NCBI GenBank assembly: GCA_029931535.1 | Contig: JAQPZY010001064.1 | Location: 806,001-870,000 of the forward strand | DNA length: 64,000 nucleotides | Direction: 5' to 3' | Source: Margaritifera margaritifera | Taxonomy: Eukaryota; Mollusca; Bivalvia; Unionida; Margaritiferidae | Part shown: piece after piece, positions 27,901 to 39,900 of the stretch | Layout of the letters: the number at the start of each line of letters is the position of its first letter | Position numbering within the stretch: position 1 is the first letter of the stretch | The notes under the pieces: generated by a model | What the model was told of the DNA's origin: nothing | The model's input: only the letters and a program-made list of their open reading frames with translations | Database searches by the model: none | Position numbers and translations under genes: made by a program

Positions 27901-30900
27901 GATTCAGTCACGAAATCTAGTGTACACTACTCCTTCATTAAAATTGATACCCAAGAAAATAAATGGATTCAGTCATGAAATCTAGTGTACACTACTCCTT
28001 CATTAAAATTGATACCCAAGAAAGTAAATGGATTCAGTCATGAAATCTAGTGTACACTACTCCTTCATTAAAATTGATACCCAAGAAAATAAATGGATTC
28101 AGTCATGAAATCTAGTGTACACTACTCCTTCATTAAAATTGATACCCAAGAAAATAAATGGATTCAGTCATGAAATCTAGTGTACACTACTCCTTCATTA
28201 AAATTGATACCCAAGAAAATAAATGGATTCAGTCATGAAATCTAGTGTGCACTACTCCTTCATTAAAATTGATACCCAAGAAAATAAATGGATTCAGTCA
28301 TGAAATCTAGTGTACAATACTCCTTCATTAAAATTGATACCCAAGAAAGTAAATGGATTCAGTCATGAAATCTAGTGTACACTACTCCTTCATTAAAATT
28401 GATACCTAAGAAAATAAATGGATTCAGTCATGAAATCTAGTGTACACTACTCCTTCATTTTAGCATGTGATATTAACTCATGAACCTGCTTATAATGCAG
28501 AAGCAGAAGTGGATTGCATTGTTTTCCTAAAGGAAAGGCAAAACAAATAGGCTCCTAATTGCTTAACATTAAATTACGATCAAAATCGGTCAATATCACC
28601 TGTTTTATCACCGACAACATTGATTAGTGTGTGGAAATTTTGAATCAACATCATGAAATTTGCAAATTTTAAGAAGAAAGTATATATTTTGTAAGATTTT
28701 CTTTAAAAAAAATATTTTCTCAATATATAACACAATATCCAATGAAATATAGATCAAAATCTCCACTGGTGGCAACACTGTAAGAAATAAATACCAATTA
28801 AAAAAGTCTTGTCAAGTGAATATCATGCTTTCATTTTTTTTTTTTAAATTCTGTTTCAATGGTAATTATCATTAATGTCAAATTACCTCTTCTATTCAAA
28901 TATGACAAGAGTCAACTAAATTAAGTGCTGACTCAGCAGCTAAGCTGGATTTATTTTGACAACTGTTGAGAACTTAATGGTCCTCTGACATGAAGACACA
29001 CTAATTAACAGATTAATTGTCTCAGCTGATTACAATGCATATAAGGTTTAGACATCACAGTAACATCCACGTGTAGGGTCAGCCTAATTTCTTGTCAAAA
29101 TCACACACCACTGACAACTCCTAAGCTTTTACTTTTGGCTAATCTATGGATTGTTTTTCAAAATTTGCAGTGATAAACTGGATTTTACTCTTTCCCCTTC
29201 TTTTTGGTATATTTATTTTTTTCGATCTGGATGTAGTGTTCTGGGACCATGTACAAGTTGTGTGCAGACTCTTTTTATTAGTACAAATGATACTGGGTTG
29301 TAATCAATATATGTACTATCAACAAAGAAGAATGACTTTTAAAATTGCTATCTTGGTGAATTACCCAATGCAAACATATTGATGGATTTAGATATTTGGT
29401 TTACGAGTGTAAGTTTAGCGATGAAGCTTTAGTTTGTTAGTGTTTGCATATGATGAATATATGTGTTCTGACCTTAAAAGACAAGTAACTCATACTTTAC
29501 TGATACACAAATCATCAATTTACTGACTTTAAGTGACTACTTCAGATCTAACATCCATAAATATTAAAACTAATTAGATAAATATTTGTGTAGGACAATG
29601 GAGATTATAATTCTCATGCATCAACAAAAGTTGCTAGCACCCCATCCCACCCCTTTCCCAAACTCTTAACCAAAATTTGAGTCTCCTTCGCTCATGCCCT
29701 CACCTATGTTGCCTACAATGTTTTGTGGATCCCACTGCTTGCAAGTTATCAAGGGAGAGGTGTATAATGATTATTGTATATACTTACTTATAAGTCGAGT
29801 CCAACTGCAAACAATATAGACCCTGATCTGCTATCACATAATACACTGGCAGATCAGAGTCTATGTTGTTTGTGCTACTGATTCTCCTAAGAAACTGCAT
29901 GAACCGAGTTCTGCCAGTGCATTATGCAATGGTAAATCTAGGTCTGTGCAGTTTGCAGTTGGACTCAACTTACAAGTGAGTATATGCGGTACCTAATTAC
30001 CATCTAAATCCCCTGTGTAATAATACTCTGTGTAATAATACTCTGTGAAGACTAAATAGGATGAGACTGGTCATGCTAAGCAGAGGCAATTAAAAAAACA
30101 CAATGCCATACAAGAAATTTCAATTACGATAAATTTAACAAGAATTTTGTACTAAAAAATTTTATACACATATCAAGCATATTTTGTTTTTGAACTTTTA
30201 TAACAAATGAAATGGTATAGACATCATACAAAATTCAACTCATAAAAGGATTTTTTGTTACTAACCTTGAGATCTCTGTGTGTAATACCTTTGTCGTGTA
30301 AATACTGTAATAAAAACAGAAACACCGTGGTATTTATAACATCATTATAAAAAGTGATAAAAATAACAGTGGCATAAATCTTGTTATATTAAAAAGCTCA
30401 GACGCAGAGCTAAGAACAAAGTTATATCGTGCACAGAGCTTGGCAGAAAAGGTTCCTTTTCAGACCGCTATCATTAACTGAGGTGCTTGCTACATGGAAT
30501 TTTCTAATGAAATACATAAATTAACTCATAATCTTGTTTGTATGTCATTTTATAACTCCTATAATATCAATATCACACACATTTTATCAGGTCCTAACAT
30601 CACTCAAAGTAAAAGTGTAATGTCAGAATGTACTCCAAAGTAAAAATTCTAGGATCTTCAAGTGGTTTACTGAATAAAAGTGTCTTATTAAGTTCTGTTA
30701 AGTTATACTTTTATGATTATCCTCATTTCATATGGAATTGATGATGAATAATATTACATCTTTCCTCATTTCATATGGAATTGATAATGAATAATATTAC
30801 ATCTTTCCTCATTTCATATGGAATTGATGATGAATAATATTACATCTTTCCTCATTTCATATGAAATTCACGATGAATAATATTACATCTTTCCTCATTT

Positions 30901-33900
30901 CATATGGAATTCACAATCAATAATATTACATCTTTCCTCATTTCATATGAAATTCATGATGAATAATATTACATCTTTCCTAATTTCATATGAAATTCAT
31001 GATGAATAATATTACATCATTCCTCATTTCATGTGGAATTCACGATGAATAATATTACATCTTTCCTCATTTAATATCAAAGAGTTTCAATATTTTGCTG
31101 ACCAATGCTTTATAAAGTATTAACATGTGACTCATTTTTGTCCAGCCCACTTTTATTAAACTAGAAAGTAAAAGTCTTTAAGACTGAAAAAAATCTAAAA
31201 AAAACTTTAACATTGGCCTTAATCTAGGGTGTGGATGGACAGACAGCCATACAGACACCAAAATGATCACTATGGTGATCTTCCCCCAAGGGTCAACAAA
31301 AATTATTACACGTTTTATAAGTTTCACAAGGTATAATCAATCATGTTAGATCTTCTGTGAATAAAATGTATGGCAATAGGAAACAGGGTTCATGGTTCAA
31401 TAACTTACCTTGACAGCAAGTGCCATTTGGTAGAATAACAACTTTGCAGTGGGTTCATCGTATTGACCAAGTTCAACAACTTTATCAAACAACTCCCCTC
31501 CCTCAACCCTGCAAATAGATTTATGGGTGTGTAAAACACAATTGGTCCCAATGAGATGTGGAATTTTTAAAAATACAATTACCTGCTTAATATGTCTTAT
31601 TATATATAATTAACCTATAACCATACATCAATCAAACTGTAACATACATCAACAATAATGGACTACTGATCAATACTAATGCTGGCAGGGCATAAGGCAT
31701 TACATAATGACTGACACACAGGTAACTTGTCTGACTTTTCATAAACTTTCAACATCACCTAGTTAACTGTGACCATATAACATGTACCAATTTCAATCGT
31801 CATAACTTTCACTATCTTTCATTAATTAATTCTAGGTGAAATTTTCACAAAGAATCAAAAATTTCTCTCACCTAAGGTGGTCATATTTTCAAAAGAAAAA
31901 CTTTAATTTCATTAATAATGCTATACTAATTAGTTGACATGTTCATTAAAAATGCTATACTGAGTAGTAGACATGATTATCCCAACTTTTGGTGATAAAA
32001 TAAATTCTTATAGTATAAGAACACCTTAAATGTCTTTCTCCCTTAGGGATGTGGTTTGTGGTTTTGTGGGTTTAATGCCATTTTTCAGTATGATAGGCTA
32101 TACATGGCAGCCAGTATATTTGGTGGAGAAAGAACTTGGGGGGAAAACCCCAGGAAGAACCACCTGCGGACAGAAAACTACTGACAAGCTTTCTCACATA
32201 CTCATGTTGGACAAACCAAGACTTGAACCCACATGGACAGAGGTGAGATGTCAGTGATCTGTAAAGGTGAGCGCCTTAGACCACTCACCCACCTGGGACC
32301 CCCTCCTCTCCAAGGGAGATATATTGGTTTCATGTCTATCATCTGTCTGTCACACTGAGCAAGTAAATCTTAAGAGAGTTCCAAAGACCTGATTAGATTC
32401 TGGTGACCTTAAATTAACTTTCAAGGACATGGGGCAACACTTTGTTTTTGAAATAAAGGACCTCAGCTTGTAGGAAAAATATATCCAATACTGAATGACC
32501 AAACTGGACCAAATTTGTTTTGGAAGTGCTTTTGGATGTTCCCAAGACAAGATTAAGTTCTAATGCTCATGAGCCAATTTTTGAGGCCATAAGGTCACAT
32601 TCTGTATCACATGTGAGTGGACACATCTATTTTTGCATGCTAAGATAATTACCTTCTGGTTACTTGTTAAATTGAAGATTTTCCTCATTTATTAATTAAT
32701 GAAACTCTACCAGACTAGCATGCTTCAGAACTTTTCTTCGTCGAGGTTTTCATGATTTTAGCCTAGAGGGTCCCATCAAGAGTCCTAATGCTATTTAAAT
32801 AGCACTTTGGAAACAAATGGAGAGTCCCACCTGATCTTCACACATTTCTGAGACTCAGGGACTCCCCCTATGGGTTCATTCTTCTGGACAAAACTTTATG
32901 ATTCTTGCCAACATGTTTGACTGTGGATGTAGAAAAGATGATATCAATTAAAATCCTGCCTCCAGGGAATTACAAAATTAAATAAACTCCATCCCGAGCT
33001 TGCTATATATAGGTCAGTAACATAACACTTCTCAACATTTGAGATTTTAGATAAAAGAATATGAGCAAATAATTACTATAGAGGAATAAATTCAAATCAC
33101 ATTTATAATACTTACAGTTCAAGAATTATGTACAGGACTTCAGGTGTATCTACTACATCTTCTATACGAATAATGCAAGGCTGAAACACACATATTGTAT
33201 GAGTAGTCAAAAGAAGATATCTATGATTCTTCATCAACAAAATCATAAACATTCTAATGTCCAGTCCTGAGTATGATATACAACACTGCTACTGAAGGTG
33301 GGTTAAATATTCCAATTTCGTGCTCAAATGCAATTAACCTAATCTGGATTCTCCCATTATTTCACCCTGCAACATTTTTACAGATATTTTGAATTTCCTT
33401 TTATACAACAGAAAATATGGATTTATTTCTGAACTTTATTTCTTGCATCAAAATTTTCAAAAAATTTTCTCCCAGTTTTGGGCTATTTCAAAAAATCAAT
33501 ATGACTATCATTTCCCATTTATATCTGAAATACAGGTCACCCTCATTATAATGCCCTTCATTATAAAATGATTCTGGATATAACACAGTATGACTATAAT
33601 GCCCTTCATTATAAAATGATTCTGTATATAACACAGTATCACTATAATGCCCTTCATTATAAAATGATTCTGGATATAACAATAAAAAGAAAAAGAAAGA
33701 AAAAATGCTTTGAATTTTCAACATCCATTAGCTGAAAACAATTTTGAAAACTATTGTACTTTGGTCTTTTAAATGCATGACTATAGTTTGAATTAAAACA
33801 AAAAGGAAGCTTGGAATTATACCTTTATTTCCTTTTTAAAACATAATTATTTCACAAAATTAAATGTACAAATACCATGAAGAGAAAAAAATATATTTAG

Positions 33901-36900
33901 TTTACATAAACTAAAATTATGTTTGACTGGCATTTTTTAAATCCCATCCCCACTGCTAACACATATACATGCATTCCTAGAATTTTCAGTCATTCTTGCT
34001 ATACCATGGTTCGGTACATAATGCAGTCAGCAGTTATGGACTCCAACTACAGCATTATAATGAGAGAGAGAGAGAGATGTACATGTTGAGAAAATTCATG
34101 ATTTCATGTTCTTTGTGCATCATTGGGTTACTGTATATTAGATATTTTATGAAGGTTTCTTTTCACATTATCCTCATTTTTAACACTTTTGTTCCTAAGC
34201 TATAACTCAAAAAAAAGAGAGAAACTACAATATAACAGTTAAAATTCTTATAAATAAAAACCAAGCAAACAACATGAAACTGTTATATCGCTAATTACAT
34301 TTACATGGAGATACACATAAATTAAGTAAATAAACAAGTACAGGTTTCATTGCAATGCAGAAGAAGAACTTGTGTGTTTCAAAGCCTTTAAAATCTTCAC
34401 TTCACTCATAACCTGTTTAGTAAAATTCTGCAAAGTAAAATACGGTAACATAGCTTACAAAATGTCACAAATTTAATTTATTGCAACAGATCATGTCATC
34501 CCAAACCTACCAATCATGAACTTATGACAAAGGGTGGGGTGGGTGTGTGGGGGGGGGGTTGTTGTCGTGAAGAGTGAATTTAATCTTAAAAGCTTTGATA
34601 CAGAAGCAATTTTGGTATATAATAAAAAAGAAAATTATCTTTTCCTGCATAAATACTGGATATATTTCATCTTGTGGTACTAAAAATTACATTTTAACTT
34701 ATGGCTTCACCACTTGTTAAAACTCACATATTTTGTACCACACGATGAAATACATCTGGTTAATATGCAGGAAAAGAAAATATCCTCTATATGCTGTTAT
34801 GTATATTTAATCTATAAGGTGTGTTTGAATCTAGTCCCTGAAGCTAAGTAGCACTTTATATTCTGGTCACTAATAAACAGAATGTTGACAAGCATTTGAG
34901 TTGAAGGCCAGTCTTGTTGACAGTTAGACTGGGTTTTTCCCCCATTTTATTGCTTTACATCCTGTTGATATAGATCATGTGAAAATGTGTAAACAAATAA
35001 TTCATTCCTGTTTTAGATCAGTCTGTGGGAATCCATTTGAGATCAGATTTTACATTGTGCAACTGAAATCAGATATAATTCGAGAGGAATTATTTATTTA
35101 ATATATATTCATTGGAATTACTAAAGTGCTCATTGATATTTTGAATTAATACATTACTTTGGACTTTTGTGAACTCATTCAAAGACATTCTGGATTGTAT
35201 CAGTGTTATATCAGGACATTCAAGACTATTGGAACTCATCTGGAACATTCTATATTTCTGGACTTGTGATTAGGACATTTAGGATTATTTGGAATTTGAT
35301 TCACAATATTGTAAGTATCTTTTGAATTTCATTTTGTATTGTAGGGAAACTTTGTACTGTAGGGAAATAAATTGCTTGTTGATATTACTTACATTGTTTG
35401 TTTCACATTCTTTCTGTTACATATTTTTTAGAACCTAGAGTCATAACAATTCTTTGAACATATGAATAATATAGGAATAAAAAATATGTTAAAATTTATT
35501 TCTACATTTAACTCTTAAGTATATAAAAAGTGATATAAATCTGAAGCAGTAATCTTGTTCTATTCCTATGTTGAGTCATTAGTACAACAATATTTATTTT
35601 AAACTAAACAAGTATTCCTCAAAGATCACATGTGTGTTGGCAAAATGGAGGAGGGGGAGGGAGTTAGGTGGATAATATGTTGTTTGTTTTTCTTCCCATA
35701 ATGCATTCATAATTGAATTGAATATTCACCAAATTATTGACAGTACAATATTTCTGATTTACAATTCTTCCATGTATTTGAAATGTCTGGTGGATTTAGT
35801 CGCTTATGAAATCAAGATACATTCAAATGAATTTTGGAAGAGGATTACCTGCCAAGGACTTTTGTCATTGTATACTTTTCCTTGATCTCTTGAGGAAGAT
35901 CATCATCTTCATTGGCTGAGAGGTCCAGATATACATAGGCTGCAGTCAGATATTAAAATATTGATAAATAAATCTTTGAATGCAATATACAGTTAAACCT
36001 AAGTATAATGATCTCTCAGGGAACAACCTAACAGCGGTCTTTATAGACAGGTGGTCTTTATCTACAGGCAAAAGTCATATTACTGGATGTATTGTAAATG
36101 ATGAAGCATAGATAGTTAGAGAGATAGATTGATGGACAGGCAGAAGAAATAAAAGAAAGAAAGAATTAAGCTAAGGGATGCAGTAGACATGCACCACTAA
36201 TAATTGCCATTTGCTACACACAGTGCATAATGGTCCTGGGGACTTAAAAATACCAGTCAATGGTCCCGTTGAGCAGGTGGCTGCTATATGCAGCAAACTA
36301 CACAGTATATAGGAAATTTTATGGAGAGTGCAAAATAGTGGTCTCTATCAACAGTGTTGCACACAGGATCCCAAGGGCAGTGGACACTGTGTCCCCCTTC
36401 TTCCAAATCTGGGGGACATACCATTTTAGAGGGACAAATGAAAATAATAGTACATACTGCACAATATAGTGCCATAAAAATGAGATAATCTTGGTTGCTT
36501 CAACATTTTTGCCACCTTAACTTTGTGCTCTGAACTGTACTATCATATTTTCCTTGAACACTTACATTATTGCAATAAAAGTTTTATCATGTGCTCAAGT
36601 AACTCATGAAAACATTATCTAGTTAACCTGAATAAGCTGCACCATGTAATTTTCTGTTTCAGATCTTGCTCTCTCATTTAACTTTAGTGTACACTCATTA
36701 TCTACCAGCATTTATTATAATAAATGTCCAAGTTTTCTAAATTACTTTTCTTTCCAAACTAACAAATCATTAATTAAATGACAAATTGTGTATCTGCATA
36801 AATTTAGTCACTTTTGTCAAACTCAAAATAAATTAAATCTTCCTCGCCGTAGGAGTGACTTTTAATCTTGGAAGTGATCCCGCATTCTATGTGCAACACT

Positions 36901-39900
36901 ATCAATTTGGGCAGGTGGTCACAATATGCAGCTGGTTGCTAACCAGTTTTGACTTTATGTTCAACCCATTCATTTCCTGACCCACTACTGCCCTCTTCAG
37001 TTTAATGTTTAGTTCCCAACTTTGATATGTGCAAGGGTATCTGACAGACCATCAAAAGTGGGTGTTTTTTTCTGTTCTTCTGTTTTCCACCACCTCAATA
37101 TCACTTCCAGTGATCAGGAGAGGCATGGGCCATTTGTGAATATATGTTACATAAGTACCCAGAAACTAGAATACTACAGCATAGCTGTGTGTCCCATTTA
37201 TGTTTAGCTCAAAAACCAACCCAGCACCCCCCCCCCCTCCTAAAAAAAAAGTGCTTCACAAGCTTTGCCTCCTTGGGATGGATCAAAACTTTAAAAGAGT
37301 TGTGTACATGTAGAGACCACAGAGATACTTAAATTTTTTGTGCATCCAATCTGACAAAATTGTTCACTAATTTTTACTTGATGATATTTCAAAGCTCTTC
37401 TTTCCTACTTTGCTCTTCTTTTACGATCTTTTGCTATCTATGATGTGTTTCATCACTCAACAATTATGGTATACTAATTATTTCAAAACAAATTCAACTT
37501 TTTGTGCAAATTTCATAGCATTTTACAACTGTGCAAATAAAATTTTGTTGATTTCTGAACAATATGTCTTGTTACAGACAGTTTTTACATTCTTTTTTAC
37601 AACAAATTGCAGGTCTTCAATCCCCTTCTCCAAGTCCAATGAACTTGATGAACAATTTATAGACGGGCCTTCTTCTATTCTTTCTTTTTTTTATAAAAAA
37701 ATTTGAACAACCAAGACACACTGGGCATCATAAAAAACAATTTTTAAAAAAATTCATTGACAGAAGCATTTATACAGCAAAGAATAGAACCAATGTAGCA
37801 CAGTGCAACACATCTTCATCATGTCTTGCAATATCAGTCAAGTAAGAATGTGAGATTACACAGTATGTCTGCTGTACTCTCCCCCTAAGGTAGCCTATGT
37901 CATACAAGTGGTGGTCTTCCAACTATGTAGCAATAATTTAAGTCAGTAAAGTTTGTTTGTAAGTGTCAAGAATGATTCTTGGAAATTAGAATGAGATTTT
38001 ACACTTACTGAAAACTGGATTGCTTTTACAAATAATGTTCAGCTGACTTATAAATTAAATACATCTATATGATTGGAAACTTATTTGACGTATACATTAA
38101 ATACATATAAATTATTGCAAACTTATTTGAATGTGCAGCTTTGAGGCAGTTTTCTTATTTTATTCATATCCCATTGCAAGATTTCAGCAAAAAGGCAGAT
38201 GGGTTGATTCTATCTAAAGATTACTGATGAGTTACAATGAATCCAGTAGCATGAATTAGTAAACACTACTTAGTCCTCATCACCCTTCCTGGAGTATAAA
38301 GTTGAATGGGCAACCAATAATATACACATAATCTTAACCACGGCACTATTCAGGCCAGCCTTAGGAGATTGGAAAAACACTAGCTAAGCATCAGTGAACC
38401 AATATATTTTTGTAAAGACAGTATATTCTGTTTGTTGGCAAATGCAAAATGTTTAAATTATGCTTGCCCTGAATAAATTTAGTGAACAGTGAAGGACAAT
38501 CTAAACAAAGACTAATTTCTTGTTGCTGAGACACGCAACTGCGTCTGTGACCAAATATTCTCAAATTGATATGTGTACACTCTACCCTTTAATCTGAGTT
38601 GCCAATGAATACTTACCAAAGAGCCTTTATAAACAAATATAAAAAGAAAAGTAAATAAATACATACATACCTTTGTTTTTCTTCATAGCTAATGAAATTT
38701 CATCATTGTTGTTTAAAACTTGTTTGTTTCCTTTACCTGCAACATACAATATAATACACGATAGTATTGTCATGAAAATGAAAGATTAGTCAAAATTTTG
38801 AACAAAGGGTCAAAGAATCAATTATACTCATTTTACATATATTCCCCACTTTAATAAGTCAAGTGTTTTGCTTTTACAAGCTTCTTGACAATACCATGAT
38901 AATTACACCCACATCTCCAGACATATCATTATATTCCACAAGAAACACACACATAAGAAAATGTAAAAGAAACTGACCTAAGCAAAAAGCTGCACATCCT
39001 CTTTGAAGAACAAAGGTAGGCTTCAGTGACATACTTTTGGTATGGTGGTGTTGTACTCATCAGGACTTATGCATATTGCAAGTTTTGTGACTACAAGCAA
39101 CAGTGTCTGAAAAAGTGACCTCCACAATAAAAGTTCAACTCGGTCATTGTAGTATGAAAGTAGGTCCAAGAGACATACTGTTGGTATAGTGGTGAAGTAA
39201 TTCTTGAAATGCATGCATGTATGTACAGGGCCGAGCAAATCCCATAGCCCGACGTCCCGAACTATTCATTTTTGAAGTCAGGCAAGTAAAATTTTCCAAG
39301 TCGCTAGTCTGGGACAAGTGCTTTTTAAAAAAGTCGGGCAAGTCCTTATTAAAAGAGAAAATGTATGTTATTATCACTTTAGAAGTAGTTGTCAAGCAAG
39401 CTGATAGTTACTCTGTGGATAAAATGAGTTTGCTAAATTATTTTCGCAAGGAAGGTAATAAGGGCGATTCGGAGAAGGAAAATTTTTGTGATAGTGGAGG
39501 GATAAAACGTAAGACTGCTACTGAATGTGCGGTAGCTATTTCTCCAAAGAGACATAAGCAGAACCTTTGAGATGCTTTAGAGCATTTGACTACAGGCACT
39601 TTCCTCTTGAGAGGGCAGCTCTGTTCAAATTTGGGAGGGAAGACTTGCAGGTTAATCTTAATCATCTTCAGGACTGAGCAAATCACATAGCCTGACGTCC
39701 CAGACTATTAATTGTTGAAGTCAGACAAGTAAAATTTTCCAAGACGCTAGTCTGGGACTAGTGGACGAAAGAAAAATTTGCTCAGCCCTGATGTATCATG
39801 TTTCATAAACTGTGCAAGTGACAATGCCTTAGGAACGGACTCAAAACATAAAAGAGCTACAACTGTTAATGCCAACATAATGACAATGAAATAAAAAACA

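Larger units (their letters stand above)
23852..30265 (-). other. CHEK2 intron 10, 6.4 kb
   Basis: The donor is CTCAAG|GTTAGT. The intron holds two hAT relics (24126-25206, 25545-25740), a short-repeat region (26030-26288), a SINE (26665-26860), two MITEs (27327-27495, 29777-29993) and the 65-bp satellite (27665-28460). Nothing is recognised in 28,460-29,770 apart from an open frame with no domain at 29146-29382. Confidence 0.75.
34413..35848 (-). other. CHEK2 intron region lacking the expected P-loop exon
   Basis: This stretch should contain an exon of 3n+1 nt (phase 2 in, 0 out) for the glycine-rich loop and VAIK lysine. I read the minus strand of all of it, outside and inside the putative LTR, and saw no GxGxxG..V or VAIK coding sequence with splice sites. 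It holds a foldback MITE (34630-34785) and a putative solo LTR (34795-35448). Confidence 0.6.

Noticed and set aside
27665..28460. Regular repeats resembling a CRISPR array
   Set aside because: The units abut with no unique spacers, and the sequence is an animal intron; it is a satellite. The same applies to 30720-31075 and 17270-17860.
32075..32315. Possible tRNA-Leu or tRNA-Ser gene on the minus strand
   Set aside because: The A and B boxes are tRNA-like, but the acceptor stem halves do not pair and a long unrelated body follows; a SINE explains it.
34795..35448. Coding capacity of an LTR retrotransposon
   Set aside because: No gag or pol motif on either strand; at most a solo LTR.
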